DNA of 64,000 bases from an uncultured Lachnospiraceae bacterium (GCA_910587955.1 CAJUNN010000002.1:82843-146842), one strand, 5' to 3'; shown: positions 23,682-32,751, numbered from the stretch's first letter. Notes: a model not told the origin generated them from the letters alone. Translations and numbers: made by a program.

Positions 23682-23710
23682 ATTATACAGGAACTTGCAG
23701 GGAAATGCAA
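23682..23710 (-). promoter_or_regulatory. Promoter of the S10-spc operon
   Basis: TTGCAT (23705-23710), a 17-base spacer and a perfect TATAAT (23682-23687) on the minus strand, preceded by an A-tract typical of an UP element. It begins 22 bases behind the stop of the MATE gene. It shares CTTGCATTTCC with the rpmJ promoter at 9164-9192. Confidence 0.88.
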
Positions 23711-23732
23711 GGGTTTTTTTTAAAATTTCTTT

Positions 23733-25133
23733 TCAATCCGAGACAATATTACGCAGCCAGACTCCCTTTTTCACCATCACAAAGCCAAGCAGGCATTTCA
23801 CCCACTCTCCCACCTGCACCAGAGCATAAATCAGGCAGGCGTGCAGCCCCGTGTAACGGCTCAGGACAAAAGCCAGGGGAACGCTGATTCCCCAGATGCA
23901 CACGCAGTCATAGATAAATGTAATGCCTGTCTTTCCGCCTGCCCGCAGGGTGAAATAAGTTGTATTGAGAAAAGCATTCTGGGGAAGGAACACTGCCTGT
24001 ACGGCAATAAATCCGGCTGCTATGGCCTTCACGCCGGCTTCCGTGTTATAAATTCTGGGAAACAGCGGCGAAATCATCAGCATCACCAGCGCAATGCAGA
24101 AGCTGGACAGCAGGGAAAACGCGATCATTTTATTGTCTGTATCCCGGGCCTCTTTTATTTTTCCGGCTCCCAGGAGCTGTCCTACAATGATTGCCACCGA
24201 CTCCCCCATAGCCTGGAAGGATACATTAAAGAGTTCGTGAATGGTGTTGGCTATGTTCAGGCCGGCCACCACGCTAAGCCCCCGCAGGGAGTAACACCGG
24301 GTCAGCACGGCCATGCCGGAGGACCACAGCCCCTCGTTAATCAGAAGGGGAATCCCTTTCACAAAATATTTTTTCACCAGAGCCCTGGGGACTTTCAGCG
24401 TCCGGTAAATCCCCACAATGTAGGGATTTTGCTCCCCGTGCCGGTGCGTCCAGAGGGCAACTGCCAAAAGCTCCACATAGCGGGACAGCACCGTAGCAGC
24501 GGCCGCTCCCTGAACGCCCAGGCGCGGAAAGCCGAACCGCCCGTAAATAAGGAAATAATTCAGGAGCAGGTTCACCAAAACCGCCGTCACGCCCGCCCGC
24601 ATGGGCACCACCGTCTCCCCGCATTCCCGCAGGGTGCTTGCATATACCTGCAGCAGCATAAAAGGCGGCATGCCCAGAAGAACCAGGCCCAGATAACGGA
24701 TGCCGCAGTCCCATGTCAGCTGCAGACTGCCCCCGCCGCCGTTTTCGTTCAGATATAGTTTGATGAGATCTCCGCCCCAAACCAGAAAAAGAAGAACGGC
24801 AGTCAGAGTCACCGCCGTTCCCAGCCAGATTTTGTAACGGAAGGTATGCCGGATTCCCTCTTGGTCCTTCTGGCCGAAATACTGGGCCGTAAAAATACCG
24901 GCCCCAGCCAGGCCGCCGAAAATGCACAGATTGTATACAAACATCAGCTGGTTCACAATGGAGACACCCGACATGGGCTCCGTCCCCAGCCGTCCCACCA
25001 TAATATTGTCCAGAAGGCCCACAAAGTTGGTGATGCCGTTCTGCACCATAATGGGCACTGCAATCCCCAGCATATGGCGGTAAAAATCCCGGCTGCCGAT
25101 AAACTTATCTTTCCATTTCCGATTCATACGCAT
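23733..25133 (-). CDS. MATE family efflux transporter
   Basis: Cation-coupled multidrug or metabolite exporter of the cytoplasmic membrane. The 466 residues form about 12 hydrophobic segments in two halves. IMVQNGITNFVGLLDNIMVG (about 29-48) is the typical first half, and the second half begins around GIPLLINEGLWSSGMAVLTR. Family assignment is sound, substrate unknown. The start lies five bases behind the kinase stop, so it appears to be the last gene of the sugar operon. It could export a metabolite or inhibitor arising from that pathway, but a separate role is equally possible. Confidence 0.9.
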   Translation of the reverse strand: MRMNRKWKDKFIGSRDFYRHMLGIAVPIMVQNGITNFVGLLDNIMVGRLGTEPMSGVSIVNQLMFVYNLCIFGGLAGAGIFTAQYFGQKDQEGIRHTFRYKIWLGTAVTLTAVLLFLVWGGDLIKLYLNENGGGGSLQLTWDCGIRYLGLVLLGMPPFMLLQVYASTLRECGETVVPMRAGVTAVLVNLLLNYFLIYGRFGFPRLGVQGAAAATVLSRYVELLAVALWTHRHGEQNPYIVGIYRTLKVPRALVKKYFVKGIPLLINEGLWSSGMAVLTRCYSLRGLSVVAGLNIANTIHELFNVSFQAMGESVAIIVGQLLGAGKIKEARDTDNKMIAFSLLSSFCIALVMLMISPLFPRIYNTEAGVKAIAAGFIAVQAVFLPQNAFLNTTYFTLRAGGKTGITFIYDCVCIWGISVPLAFVLSRYTGLHACLIYALVQVGEWVKCLLGFVMVKKGVWLRNIVSD

Positions 25134-25138
25134 TCCGT

Positions 25139-26107
25139 CTATACGTCCGCCTGCCGGAGATTGGAAAGCCGCTCCCCGTCAAGCTCTTCTCCCGCAGCTT
25201 CCAGCGCCAGCAGAATTCCCCCTGCTGCCGGAGGAAGCTGCGGTTCCACAATCGTATGGGAAATATCCGAAAGGGCTTCGTCAAAGGCCGGCCGGAGATA
25301 GTCCATAGCCCGGAACACTCCTCCCGAATAGGAAATCCGCAGAGGCGCATCGAACGTCCCCTGTGTATAAATGCTGCGCACAATCAGCGCCAGCTCACCG
25401 GCCGCCTCCGCAAAGATTTGCCGCGCACAGGCATCCCCTCTTCGCGCCAGCTCAAAAGCGTGAACGGACAGGGAAGCAATCTCTTCCCTTCTCCCCTCCC
25501 ATTTATCAATGACCAGCTCAAGAATTGCCTCCGCACTATTCAGACCGTAAGCATCTATTAAATAGGAATAAAGTGCGCTCTTCGCTTCCCGTCCGTCTGC
25601 CTGTTTGGTAAAATGCTGAATCAGGCGGCAGCCAATCCAGTAGGCGCTCCCCTCATCTCCTCCAAAGAGATGGTGCCAGCCGCCGCTGCGCACCCGTTTC
25701 CGGTTCCGATCGCAGCCCAGACCGATGGAGCCGGTTCCCGCTATGACATGAATCCCCTGGCCCCCGAGCAGGGAACCTGCCAGGGCATTGTCCGTATCGT
25801 TGCCCAGTTTAAGGTTCATTTCCGGGAAAAGTTCCTCCGCCCGGCGGATCAGCATGGGCACATCATCCGGCACATCCCCGAAGCCGGCTATAGCCGCGAA
25901 GGCTGAGCGTATTTCCTCCCGCCCTATTTCCGCCCGGGCGCATACCTGCTCTACGCCGTCCCTCAAAACAGCCAGAACGTTTTCCACTCCGTTGACCATA
26001 TAGTTGGCAGGCCCCAGCACGCAGAAGGCTTTCCGTTCTCCCCTGTCCCCGCAAAGCAGGAAGGCAGTCTTCGTCCCGCCGCAGTCCACACTCAGATAAT
26101 TACTCAT
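25139..26107 (-). CDS. BadF/BadG-type sugar kinase, N-acetylglucosamine kinase-like
   Basis: ATPase of the ASKHA fold, most like bacterial N-acetylglucosamine kinases. The start at 26107 (MSNYLSVDCGGTKTAFLLCG) has GAGGAGGAATT before it. Phosphate-1 motif DCGGTKT is at 8-14, adenosine-site AGTGSIGLG near 121, and GGWHHLFGGDEGSAYWIG follows. The C-terminal SYSGGVFRA matches the second phosphate region. At 322 residues it is complete. It overlaps the amidohydrolase by eight bases. It probably phosphorylates a sugar released by the GH4 enzyme; the exact sugar is not readable. Confidence 0.82.
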   Translation of the reverse strand: MSNYLSVDCGGTKTAFLLCGDRGERKAFCVLGPANYMVNGVENVLAVLRDGVEQVCARAEIGREEIRSAFAAIAGFGDVPDDVPMLIRRAEELFPEMNLKLGNDTDNALAGSLLGGQGIHVIAGTGSIGLGCDRNRKRVRSGGWHHLFGGDEGSAYWIGCRLIQHFTKQADGREAKSALYSYLIDAYGLNSAEAILELVIDKWEGRREEIASLSVHAFELARRGDACARQIFAEAAGELALIVRSIYTQGTFDAPLRISYSGGVFRAMDYLRPAFDEALSDISHTIVEPQLPPAAGGILLALEAAGEELDGERLSNLRQADV

Positions 26108-27167
26108 AGAATTCCTCCTCAAAGGCCTCTGCATCCAAGTGCAGAAGGCGGCAGGCATTCTTATAATACACCTTTTTCAGCACTTCATCCTCCAGAAAGA
26201 GGCCGTAGATGGCCCAGCGTCCCTGGCCGGGAATCTCTCCCTCCGGCTCGTAGGAAAAATACTCATCCTCCGTTTCCAGGCACCGGTAATAGGTGGGGTG
26301 AGCCCCAAGCGTCACCGGTGTGGAATCCGTGCCGAACAAGATCCGATCCTGGTATGCGGCAAAAAACCGCCTGGCGCTGTAGGGTACCCGCCCCAGCTCC
26401 GCAAGCCGCGCCGCAATATCCACATATAGGTTGGGATATTTGGAGAGTTGTTCCCCCACCCATCCCAGGTTTTCCGCATAGCTTCCCACATGGGCAATGA
26501 CAAACGTGGTGCCGGGATGTCTGCGCACGGTATTTTCCTGCATTTCCATCAGCTCTTCAAAGCTTAGGAACCGGCTGCGGTCGGAAAACTCCCAGTCCGG
26601 ATTGGCCGAAAGCTCTTCGTAGCGCTCGTTTCTCTCATCCTTCGGCTTAAAAAAGGCCACCGGATCCCCTATGTGCATCAGCACAGGAATCCCCAGTTCC
26701 GCCGCCGTCTCATAGATCACATTCAGTCTGGGATCGTCCGTGCGGATAGGTTTCCCACTGGAATCCTTCCTATATAAGGTCAGATCCTTCCACATCTTAA
26801 TTCCGCAGCAGCCATTCCGATAACACTCCCGAATCTGCCGCCTGGCTCTGTCCGGAAAATCGGGCTCACCGAAACGCTCCATATCTACCCACATAAAATT
26901 CACGAACATCTGCTCAAACCCGGCAATCTTCCGGTTCATCTCATCCAGATCGTTTCCGTAGAAACCGTCCAGGTTTACCGCCTTTACAACACCGTACTCC
27001 AAAAGCCTGCGGACATAATCTTCCGTATCATAGGACGAGGCATAGTTCTCTCCCAGAAGCATCTTTCCGCAGTGGGTATGAAAATCAATCACCGGAAAGC
27101 GCGGCCGGGGGCAATCCGTAACCGGGACTACCGCCTCGCTCACCGGATGAAATTTTTTTAATTCCAT
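26100..27167 (-). CDS. Amidohydrolase-family metal-dependent hydrolase
   Basis: TIM-barrel hydrolase of the amidohydrolase-2 type. The 355-residue chain shows the first metal pair in VIDFHTHCG (H30 and H32), further ligands in LMHIGDPVAF and VIAHVGSY, and the aspartate in LFGTDSTPVTLG. The active site therefore looks complete. Related proteins act as lactonases, decarboxylases or amide hydrolases; the substrate here cannot be told. It is coupled to the ABC ATPase gene (TGATG overlap) and to the kinase gene, so it should act on a product of the imported glycoside. Confidence 0.8.
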   Translation of the reverse strand: MELKKFHPVSEAVVPVTDCPRPRFPVIDFHTHCGKMLLGENYASSYDTEDYVRRLLEYGVVKAVNLDGFYGNDLDEMNRKIAGFEQMFVNFMWVDMERFGEPDFPDRARRQIRECYRNGCCGIKMWKDLTLYRKDSSGKPIRTDDPRLNVIYETAAELGIPVLMHIGDPVAFFKPKDERNERYEELSANPDWEFSDRSRFLSFEELMEMQENTVRRHPGTTFVIAHVGSYAENLGWVGEQLSKYPNLYVDIAARLAELGRVPYSARRFFAAYQDRILFGTDSTPVTLGAHPTYYRCLETEDEYFSYEPEGEIPGQGRWAIYGLFLEDEVLKKVYYKNACRLLHLDAEAFEEEFYE

Positions 27168-28255
27168 CAGAAAATCCTCTCCTCCGTACTTTTATCAAAG
27201 ATATGGCACTTGCTCTTATCAAAACGGATCTGAAGCTCCTCATCGCCCCGCCCCACGGCATTCAGGGAGGTACGCATGGTACAGTCTGCTCCCCCGATAT
27301 TTCCGTACAGCACATATTCGTGGCCCAGCATCTCTTTGACTTCCACCTGATATCCGAAGACCTCTTCCCCTGCCGCCTGATCCTGCACCAGATAGATATC
27401 TTCCGGCCGCACGCCCATCACCAGCTCCTGGTCCTCTTTCCCTTTTAGAAGCGCCTGCTGCTCCTTCGAAAGGGATACGTTGGTCCCGTTCTCCATCACG
27501 AATGCGCCCTTCTTATATCGGCCTCCAAAGAAATTAATCTGAGGACTTCCCAGAAATCCCGCCACAAAGAGATTGGCCGGATTCTCATAGATTTCCTCCG
27601 GGCTCCCCACCTGCTGCACATACCCGTTGTTCATCACCACAATGCGGTCCGCCATAGTCATGGCCTCTGTCTGATCATGGGTCACATAGATGGTAGTAGC
27701 CCCAATGCGCTTGTGCAGACGTATCAGCTCCGTGCGCATCTGCACCCGCAGCTTGGCGTCCAGATTGGAGAGCGGTTCGTCCATAAGAAACACCTTGGCA
27801 TCCCGGACAATGGCCCGTCCCAGAGCTACCCGCTGCCTCTGCCCGCCGGAGAGTGCCTTCGGTTTCCGGTCCAGATACTGTTCAATCCCCAGAACCGAAG
27901 CCGCCTCGCGGACCTTCTTGTCAATTACAGCCTTATCCACTTTCTTGTTTTCCAGAGAAAACGAAAGATTCTGATACACGCTCATATGGGGATACAAGGC
28001 ATAGTTCTGGAATACCATGGCAATATTCCGGTTCTTCGCCTCCACCCGGTTCACCATCTCATTGTCAATCCACAGCTCACCGGAGCTTATCTCCTCCAGA
28101 CCGGCAATCATCCGCAGAGTCGTGGTCTTTCCGCAGCCGCTGGGACCTACGAATACAATAAACTCCTTGTCCTGAATCTCCAGGTTGAAATCAAAAACCG
28201 CCTGGACTCCGTTTTCATATATTTTATTGATATTATTTAATTTTACCGTCGCCAT
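27167..28255 (-). CDS. ABC sugar importer ATPase, MsmK/UgpC type
   Basis: Energises a carbohydrate importer from the cytoplasmic side. The 362 residues have Walker A GPSGCGKTT (37-45), Q-loop NYALYPHMSVYQN, signature LSGGQRQRVALGRA, Walker B VFLMDEPLSNLDA and the switch histidine in VTHDQTEAMTMAD. The C-terminal TOBE/OB regulatory region follows from about 235. Such ATPases often serve several importers in one cell. It is encoded with the two permeases, but a 44-base gap separates it from them. Confidence 0.94.
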   Translation of the reverse strand: MATVKLNNINKIYENGVQAVFDFNLEIQDKEFIVFVGPSGCGKTTTLRMIAGLEEISSGELWIDNEMVNRVEAKNRNIAMVFQNYALYPHMSVYQNLSFSLENKKVDKAVIDKKVREAASVLGIEQYLDRKPKALSGGQRQRVALGRAIVRDAKVFLMDEPLSNLDAKLRVQMRTELIRLHKRIGATTIYVTHDQTEAMTMADRIVVMNNGYVQQVGSPEEIYENPANLFVAGFLGSPQINFFGGRYKKGAFVMENGTNVSLSKEQQALLKGKEDQELVMGVRPEDIYLVQDQAAGEEVFGYQVEVKEMLGHEYVLYGNIGGADCTMRTSLNAVGRGDEELQIRFDKSKCHIFDKSTEERIF

Positions 28256-28299
28256 CCATACATCCTCCTATTCAAGTTCCCCAGATATCCTCTGTCTAT

Positions 28300-29136
28300 T
28301 TATTTCATTCCTGTCATGGAAATTCCCTTGATAAACTGCTTCTGGAATATAATAAATACCACAGATGCCGGAATCATAATCAGCGAAGCCGCTGCCATAG
28401 TTGCCGATAAATCCGACAGATGCTGGGTGGAGAAATAGGACATTGCCAGAGGCAGAGTCATATTCTTCGCACTGTTCAAATAAATCAGCGGCGTCTGATA
28501 GTCATTCCAGATCCCCAAAAACGTGAAGATAGTCAGGCTTCCAAGAGCCGGACGGATTCCCGGAAGCACAATCCGGTAATAAATTTTAAAGCCCGACGCA
28601 TTGTCCAGCATGGCGCTCTCAAAGAGTTCCTTGGGCAGATCATCGATAAACTGCTTGCATAAGAAGATGCCGAAAGCGTTGATAAAGGTAGGAAAGATCA
28701 GGGAAATAATCTTGTCGTACCACCCCAGCTTGGAAATCAGCAGGAAGTTCGGTATCATCATAGCCGCCGTAGGCATCATCATGGTCAGCAAAATCAGGGT
28801 GAAAATAAACTTATTCAGCTTAAACTTGTACTTGGAAAGTACAAAGCCGATGATAGAGCTGGTAAAGAGGATCACCAGCGTATCTACAACCGTCACCAGC
28901 AGGGAATTACGCATCCAGGAAAAGAAGGGGGACTTGGTCAGCACCTTCACATAACCGGAAACCGTAAACTGTTTCGGCAGCATATTGGTAGGCTCCAAAA
29001 GGATTTCCTTAGTAGACTTAAAGGAATTGGAAAGCATCCAGAAATAGGGCGCCAGGAAAATAATTGCCGCCAAAAACAAACAAATAAAGGCAATCACTCG
29101 AATTTTCAGGTTTTTCTTATCTTTGAACAATCTCAT
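28300..29136 (-). CDS. Carbohydrate ABC transporter permease, MalG-like
   Basis: Inner-membrane half of the importer channel. The 278-residue chain has six predicted membrane segments. The ATPase-coupling loop is ELFESAMLDNASGFKIYYRI, followed by VLPGIRPALGSLTIFTFLGI (the EAA motif with its conserved glycine region). The end FQKQFIKGISMTGMK is typical of MalG-type permeases. It lies 11 bases behind its partner permease. Confidence 0.93.
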   Translation of the reverse strand: MRLFKDKKNLKIRVIAFICLFLAAIIFLAPYFWMLSNSFKSTKEILLEPTNMLPKQFTVSGYVKVLTKSPFFSWMRNSLLVTVVDTLVILFTSSIIGFVLSKYKFKLNKFIFTLILLTMMMPTAAMMIPNFLLISKLGWYDKIISLIFPTFINAFGIFLCKQFIDDLPKELFESAMLDNASGFKIYYRIVLPGIRPALGSLTIFTFLGIWNDYQTPLIYLNSAKNMTLPLAMSYFSTQHLSDLSATMAAASLIMIPASVVFIIFQKQFIKGISMTGMK

Positions 29137-29147
29137 ATGCGGCCCTC

Positions 29148-30023
29148 CTAGTATTCCCAGTCTACACTGTTCTTCTTCTGCTCAATAAAGGACAGAATGA
29201 TGATAATAATAAACAGCACCAAGGAAACTGCCGATGCGTAGCCCATGTCTTTGTATTCAAAGGCCGTTTTGTAAATGTACCGGGACAGCACCAGGCCGGA
29301 ATTCTGCGGGCCGTCTTTTAGGATCAGCACAGAAAACTGGGCAAACATCTGGAAATGGGAGATCAGGGTCTGTACAATCACGAACTGGAAGCTCCGTCCC
29401 AGAAGCGGCAGCGTCACCTTGCGGAACTTCCGCCACTCACTGGCGCCGTCCAGATCCGCCGCCTCATACACATAGGCCGGAATCCCGTCGATGCCCGCGG
29501 AAAACAGGACAATGTTATAGCCCACATCTACCCAAAGGGTGTAAACAATCAGGGATATCATAATCACCTTGGGATCTCCCAGCCAATTTACCGACGGAAG
29601 CCCGATGCGGTTCAGCATCATATTCAGAAATCCCGTGGTAGTCGGAAGAATGGATCGGGCAAACACCACAGAAGTAGCTACCATAGGCGCAATGCAGGGC
29701 AGGAAGAATACCATGCGGAAAAAGCTTCTTACCTTGTTGGACTTAAAGTAGCTGATAAGCTGAGCCACCAAAAGGGACAGGGCAATGTTCAGGAAAACTG
29801 TGGCAAACACAAAGATCAGTGTATTTTTCATAGCCAGCCGGAAGTCCGCATCCATAAATAATTTTTTAAAATTTCCCAGCCCAACAAACGTATTGTCAGA
29901 GCTTAAAGGATTAAAGTTAAAAAAGGATACCACCAGTCCGATTCCAATCGGCACTATAATGAAAACCAGGATATGCAGCATCGCCGGCAGCATAACCGCC
30001 CAAATAAACTTTTTATTTTTCAT
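29148..30023 (-). CDS. Carbohydrate ABC transporter permease, MalF-like
   Basis: Partner permease of the importer. The 291-residue chain begins MKNKKFIWAVMLPAMLHILV, has six membrane segments and carries the coupling loop YVYEAADLDGASEWRKFRKV with the following TLPLLGRSFQFVIVQT. It is short, lacking the extra periplasmic domain of E. coli MalF, as is normal in Firmicutes. A GC-rich hairpin at 30041-30072 precedes it. Confidence 0.93.
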   Translation of the reverse strand: MKNKKFIWAVMLPAMLHILVFIIVPIGIGLVVSFFNFNPLSSDNTFVGLGNFKKLFMDADFRLAMKNTLIFVFATVFLNIALSLLVAQLISYFKSNKVRSFFRMVFFLPCIAPMVATSVVFARSILPTTTGFLNMMLNRIGLPSVNWLGDPKVIMISLIVYTLWVDVGYNIVLFSAGIDGIPAYVYEAADLDGASEWRKFRKVTLPLLGRSFQFVIVQTLISHFQMFAQFSVLILKDGPQNSGLVLSRYIYKTAFEYKDMGYASAVSLVLFIIIIILSFIEQKKNSVDWEY

Positions 30024-30040
30024 ATTCGGCCCTCAACAGA

Positions 30041-30072
30041 GGGCAGGGGACGGTTTTTTTCGTCCCCCGCCC
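30041..30072 (-). other. GC-rich stem-loop between binding protein and permease genes
   Basis: GGGCAGGGGACGG and CGTCCCCCGCCC pair across a short T-rich loop. In importer operons a stem at this place usually protects the upstream binding-protein mRNA or gives partial termination, which would keep the binding protein in excess. That role is inferred. Confidence 0.65.
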
Positions 30073-30078
30073 TTTTCA

Positions 30079-31389
30079 CTACTCCAGAATTGCATTCAGC
30101 TTGGTATTCAGATCCTCCATGGCCTCGTCAATAGACGCGTAGTCGCCGGAGCAATAGCCCACAAACGTATCATTTACCGTCTCTTTCAGACGATCCGTGT
30201 TAAATGTTCCGATAAACTGTGCATTGTCCAGAATCTCCACAAGCACCTTCGTATAAGGCATTGCCTCCTGATATTCTGCACTTTCCGCCAGATTGCGCTT
30301 GGAAGGAATCTGTGTACAACGGATGTTATGCTCCAGCATAACATCGTCTTCATACAGATATTTGATAAATTTCAATGCCGCTTCCTGCTCCTTGCAGCTG
30401 GCGCTGACTGCCAGGGACCAGCCGGTCTCGGAGGCAAATTTATGTTCATCCGTATACCAAGGCATCTCCACATAATCAAAGTCCGTTCCCAACTCCATGC
30501 CGAAAGATTCCACACCCTCGGAAATCACCCACGGGCCTCTCGGCACCATCATGACCCGGCCTGCATAGCACTGCTGATAACCTTCTAGATCTCCGCCTCC
30601 GGTAAGACCTTCCAGATCCGTCACCTTGTCCTCAGTTACCATGCCGGCCAGCTCGTCAAAAGCAGTCTTGGCCTCCTGAGTGGTCACATCAAATTTTCCG
30701 TCCTCTGTCAGATAATTGGAGCCCTGCTGAAGAATCAGGGACAGGAAATAATAAGGTACGGAATCCCAGTTCACAAAATCAAGTCCCTTTACCTGAAATA
30801 CGTTTCCGTCATGGGCGGTACCCGCAACAGCCGTACTCTTCAGCTCCTCCCAGGTAGCAGGAACCTTCAGGTTATTTGCTTCCAGAAGCCCAAGGTTTAC
30901 TACCAGGCCGCCGTTTTCGATATTAAACTCCAAGGGCACGCCGTAAAGCTTGCCGTCATTCATCAGCGCACCGTAAGTCGGCGCATAGGTTTCTTCCTGA
31001 ACCTGCGCCGCAAAATCATCCGGCATAGCCATCAGGGTATTGTGAGGGGTAAAGTCCAAAGCCCATCCTCCCCACATCTCATAAATGTCGGCTCCGCCCT
31101 CTCCGTCAATCAGAGAGGTCTGTACCTTTGCCTCAAATTCATCATAGGGAAAAGTCTCCAGCTGAATATGGATTCCTTCATTCGCCGCCTCAAAAGCTGC
31201 AATGGCATCCGTGTATGCCGCATTCCAGGGCTCATTCTGGTGCGTCCACATGGTCAAAGTAATTTCCTTTCCGCCTCCGTCGCCGGAAGGCTGCGCCTGT
31301 CCGGGCTCTGCGTCCTTCCCGGAACCGGAGCACGCTGTAAGGGAAATTGTCAGTAACACGCATAAGAATAAACTAACGATCTTTTTCAT
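30079..31389 (-). CDS. Sugar-binding lipoprotein of the ABC importer
   Basis: Extracellular solute-binding protein of family 1 (MalE-like). The 436-residue precursor has a lipoprotein signal peptide with the lipobox SLTAC, cysteine at residue 20, then a SGSGKDAEPG linker. The mature part has TLMTMWTHQ-type start (ITLTMWTHQNEPWNAAYTDA) and MMVPRGPWVISEG typical of the family. It starts inside the 3' end of the GH4 gene, overlapping by 17 bases, with GGAGG as ribosome site. The ligand is probably an oligosaccharide or glycoside. Confidence 0.94.
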   Translation of the reverse strand: MKKIVSLFLCVLLTISLTACSGSGKDAEPGQAQPSGDGGGKEITLTMWTHQNEPWNAAYTDAIAAFEAANEGIHIQLETFPYDEFEAKVQTSLIDGEGGADIYEMWGGWALDFTPHNTLMAMPDDFAAQVQEETYAPTYGALMNDGKLYGVPLEFNIENGGLVVNLGLLEANNLKVPATWEELKSTAVAGTAHDGNVFQVKGLDFVNWDSVPYYFLSLILQQGSNYLTEDGKFDVTTQEAKTAFDELAGMVTEDKVTDLEGLTGGGDLEGYQQCYAGRVMMVPRGPWVISEGVESFGMELGTDFDYVEMPWYTDEHKFASETGWSLAVSASCKEQEAALKFIKYLYEDDVMLEHNIRCTQIPSKRNLAESAEYQEAMPYTKVLVEILDNAQFIGTFNTDRLKETVNDTFVGYCSGDYASIDEAMEDLNTKLNAILE

Positions 31390-32728
31390 GTATTGCCTCC
31401 ATTTCTATTTTTAAGGATTTAAAGTAGCCGAGATACTCCGCGTTTTTGTCCAGCATTTCCTGCACCATCTGCTGGATCTCATCCATGCTGCACACGGCGC
31501 AGGTCAGGGGGTCAAACAGCACCGCCTGGAAAACCAGGTTCGGATCCCCTTTCACCGCTGCCTGTACGGCCAAATCTTCAATGAGAGCCGAATTGTTCAC
31601 AAGCACTGCCAGATGCTCCGGCATGGTAATCTGTTTGATGGGTGCGATACCCTCCTCCGTAGCTACCACCGGAACCTCCACGCAGACGCCCTGCTTAATG
31701 TTGGTAATATAATTATGGTTCTTCAGGTTTCCGTTGAAGAAATACGGGGTGTGGTCTCCAAAAAGCGCGTTGAAAATATTAGACGCATATTCCTCGCCCC
31801 GGTTCAAATCCACCTCTGCGCTGTCCAGCCATTCCTGGTATTCCTTCTCCCAGGTATCCTCCCGGCCCAGGTACTCATCCAGTATGTAGGCATACGCCCC
31901 GGGATTCCAGCCGGTACCATGGGTACAGTATTTCTCAATCAGGTCCGGCCGTTTCCGGAACCAGCCTACATACTCGGAATTGTGCCCGGAAGACTCCGTA
32001 TTAAAGTAGCCCAGCTTGCGGAACATTTCAATCCGCACCGGCTCCTCCGCAGCCACCTCTTCCCGCCGGACGGCCTTATAAAGCTCCGGATAGGCATCCT
32101 TCCCGTCCACCTTAAGCTCCAGATAAAAAGCCTGATGGTTGATGCCGGCACAAGTATACTGGAACTTTTTGTCCCTGGCTCCCAGCCAGCCGGCCAGCAT
32201 ATCTGCCGTTCCCTGTACACTGTGGCACAGTCCGGTAATGTTCATATCCGACATGGACTGCAGGTAGCTTACCAGCATTGCCATCGGATTTGTATAATTC
32301 AGCACAACGGCATTGGGGCAGACCTGCTCACAGTCCCGGATAATATCCAGCAGTACAGGAGCCGTCCGCAGAAACCGAAAAATCCCGGAAGGTCCTCTGG
32401 TATCACCCACGCAGATATTCACACCGTATTTCTTGGGAATCTCAATATCGTGGCGCCACACTTCCACGCCTCCCTGCAAAATGGTAATCAGCACTCCGTC
32501 CGCGTCTTTCAGAGCCTCTCTCCGGTCCATTGTACTCTTTACCGTCGCCGGATAATTCCCAGCATCCACAATCTTCTGCACGCCTTTCACCGCATACTCC
32601 AGACGCTTCGGATTGATATCCATCAGCATAAGCTCGGCATCCCGGAAAGCCTCAAAGGTCAGAATATCCCGTACCAGATCCTTTGTGAAATCCAGGGAGC
32701 CGGCTCCAATGAATGTAAACTTCTTCAT
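31373..32728 (-). CDS. Glycoside hydrolase family 4, alpha-galactosidase-like
   Basis: GH4 enzymes cleave glycosides through a transient NAD-dependent oxidation at C3 and need a divalent metal. The 451-residue protein has the Rossmann start FTFIGAGSLDFTKDLVRDIL, then GDTRGPSGIFRFLR (108-121), NYTNPMA, the metal and catalytic motif LCHSVQGT (C168, H169, S170) and GINHQAF (N197, H198). CHSV is the pattern of MelA-type and alpha-glucosidase-type members. An ABC importer rather than a PTS accompanies it, so the substrate is likely unphosphorylated. Exact sugar and anomer remain open; galactoside, glucoside and uronide are candidates. First gene of the operon. Confidence 0.87.
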   Translation of the reverse strand: MKKFTFIGAGSLDFTKDLVRDILTFEAFRDAELMLMDINPKRLEYAVKGVQKIVDAGNYPATVKSTMDRREALKDADGVLITILQGGVEVWRHDIEIPKKYGVNICVGDTRGPSGIFRFLRTAPVLLDIIRDCEQVCPNAVVLNYTNPMAMLVSYLQSMSDMNITGLCHSVQGTADMLAGWLGARDKKFQYTCAGINHQAFYLELKVDGKDAYPELYKAVRREEVAAEEPVRIEMFRKLGYFNTESSGHNSEYVGWFRKRPDLIEKYCTHGTGWNPGAYAYILDEYLGREDTWEKEYQEWLDSAEVDLNRGEEYASNIFNALFGDHTPYFFNGNLKNHNYITNIKQGVCVEVPVVATEEGIAPIKQITMPEHLAVLVNNSALIEDLAVQAAVKGDPNLVFQAVLFDPLTCAVCSMDEIQQMVQEMLDKNAEYLGYFKSLKIEMEAIHEKDR

Positions 32729-32740
32729 GTCATCGCCTCC

Positions 32741-32751
32741 GTTTAGTAAAC
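32741..32751. promoter_or_regulatory. LacI operator O1, next to the GH4 start
   Basis: Palindrome GTTTAGTAAAC, directly before the GGAGG ribosome site of the GH4 gene. It is one of three matching palindromes in this intergenic region. Confidence 0.7.
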
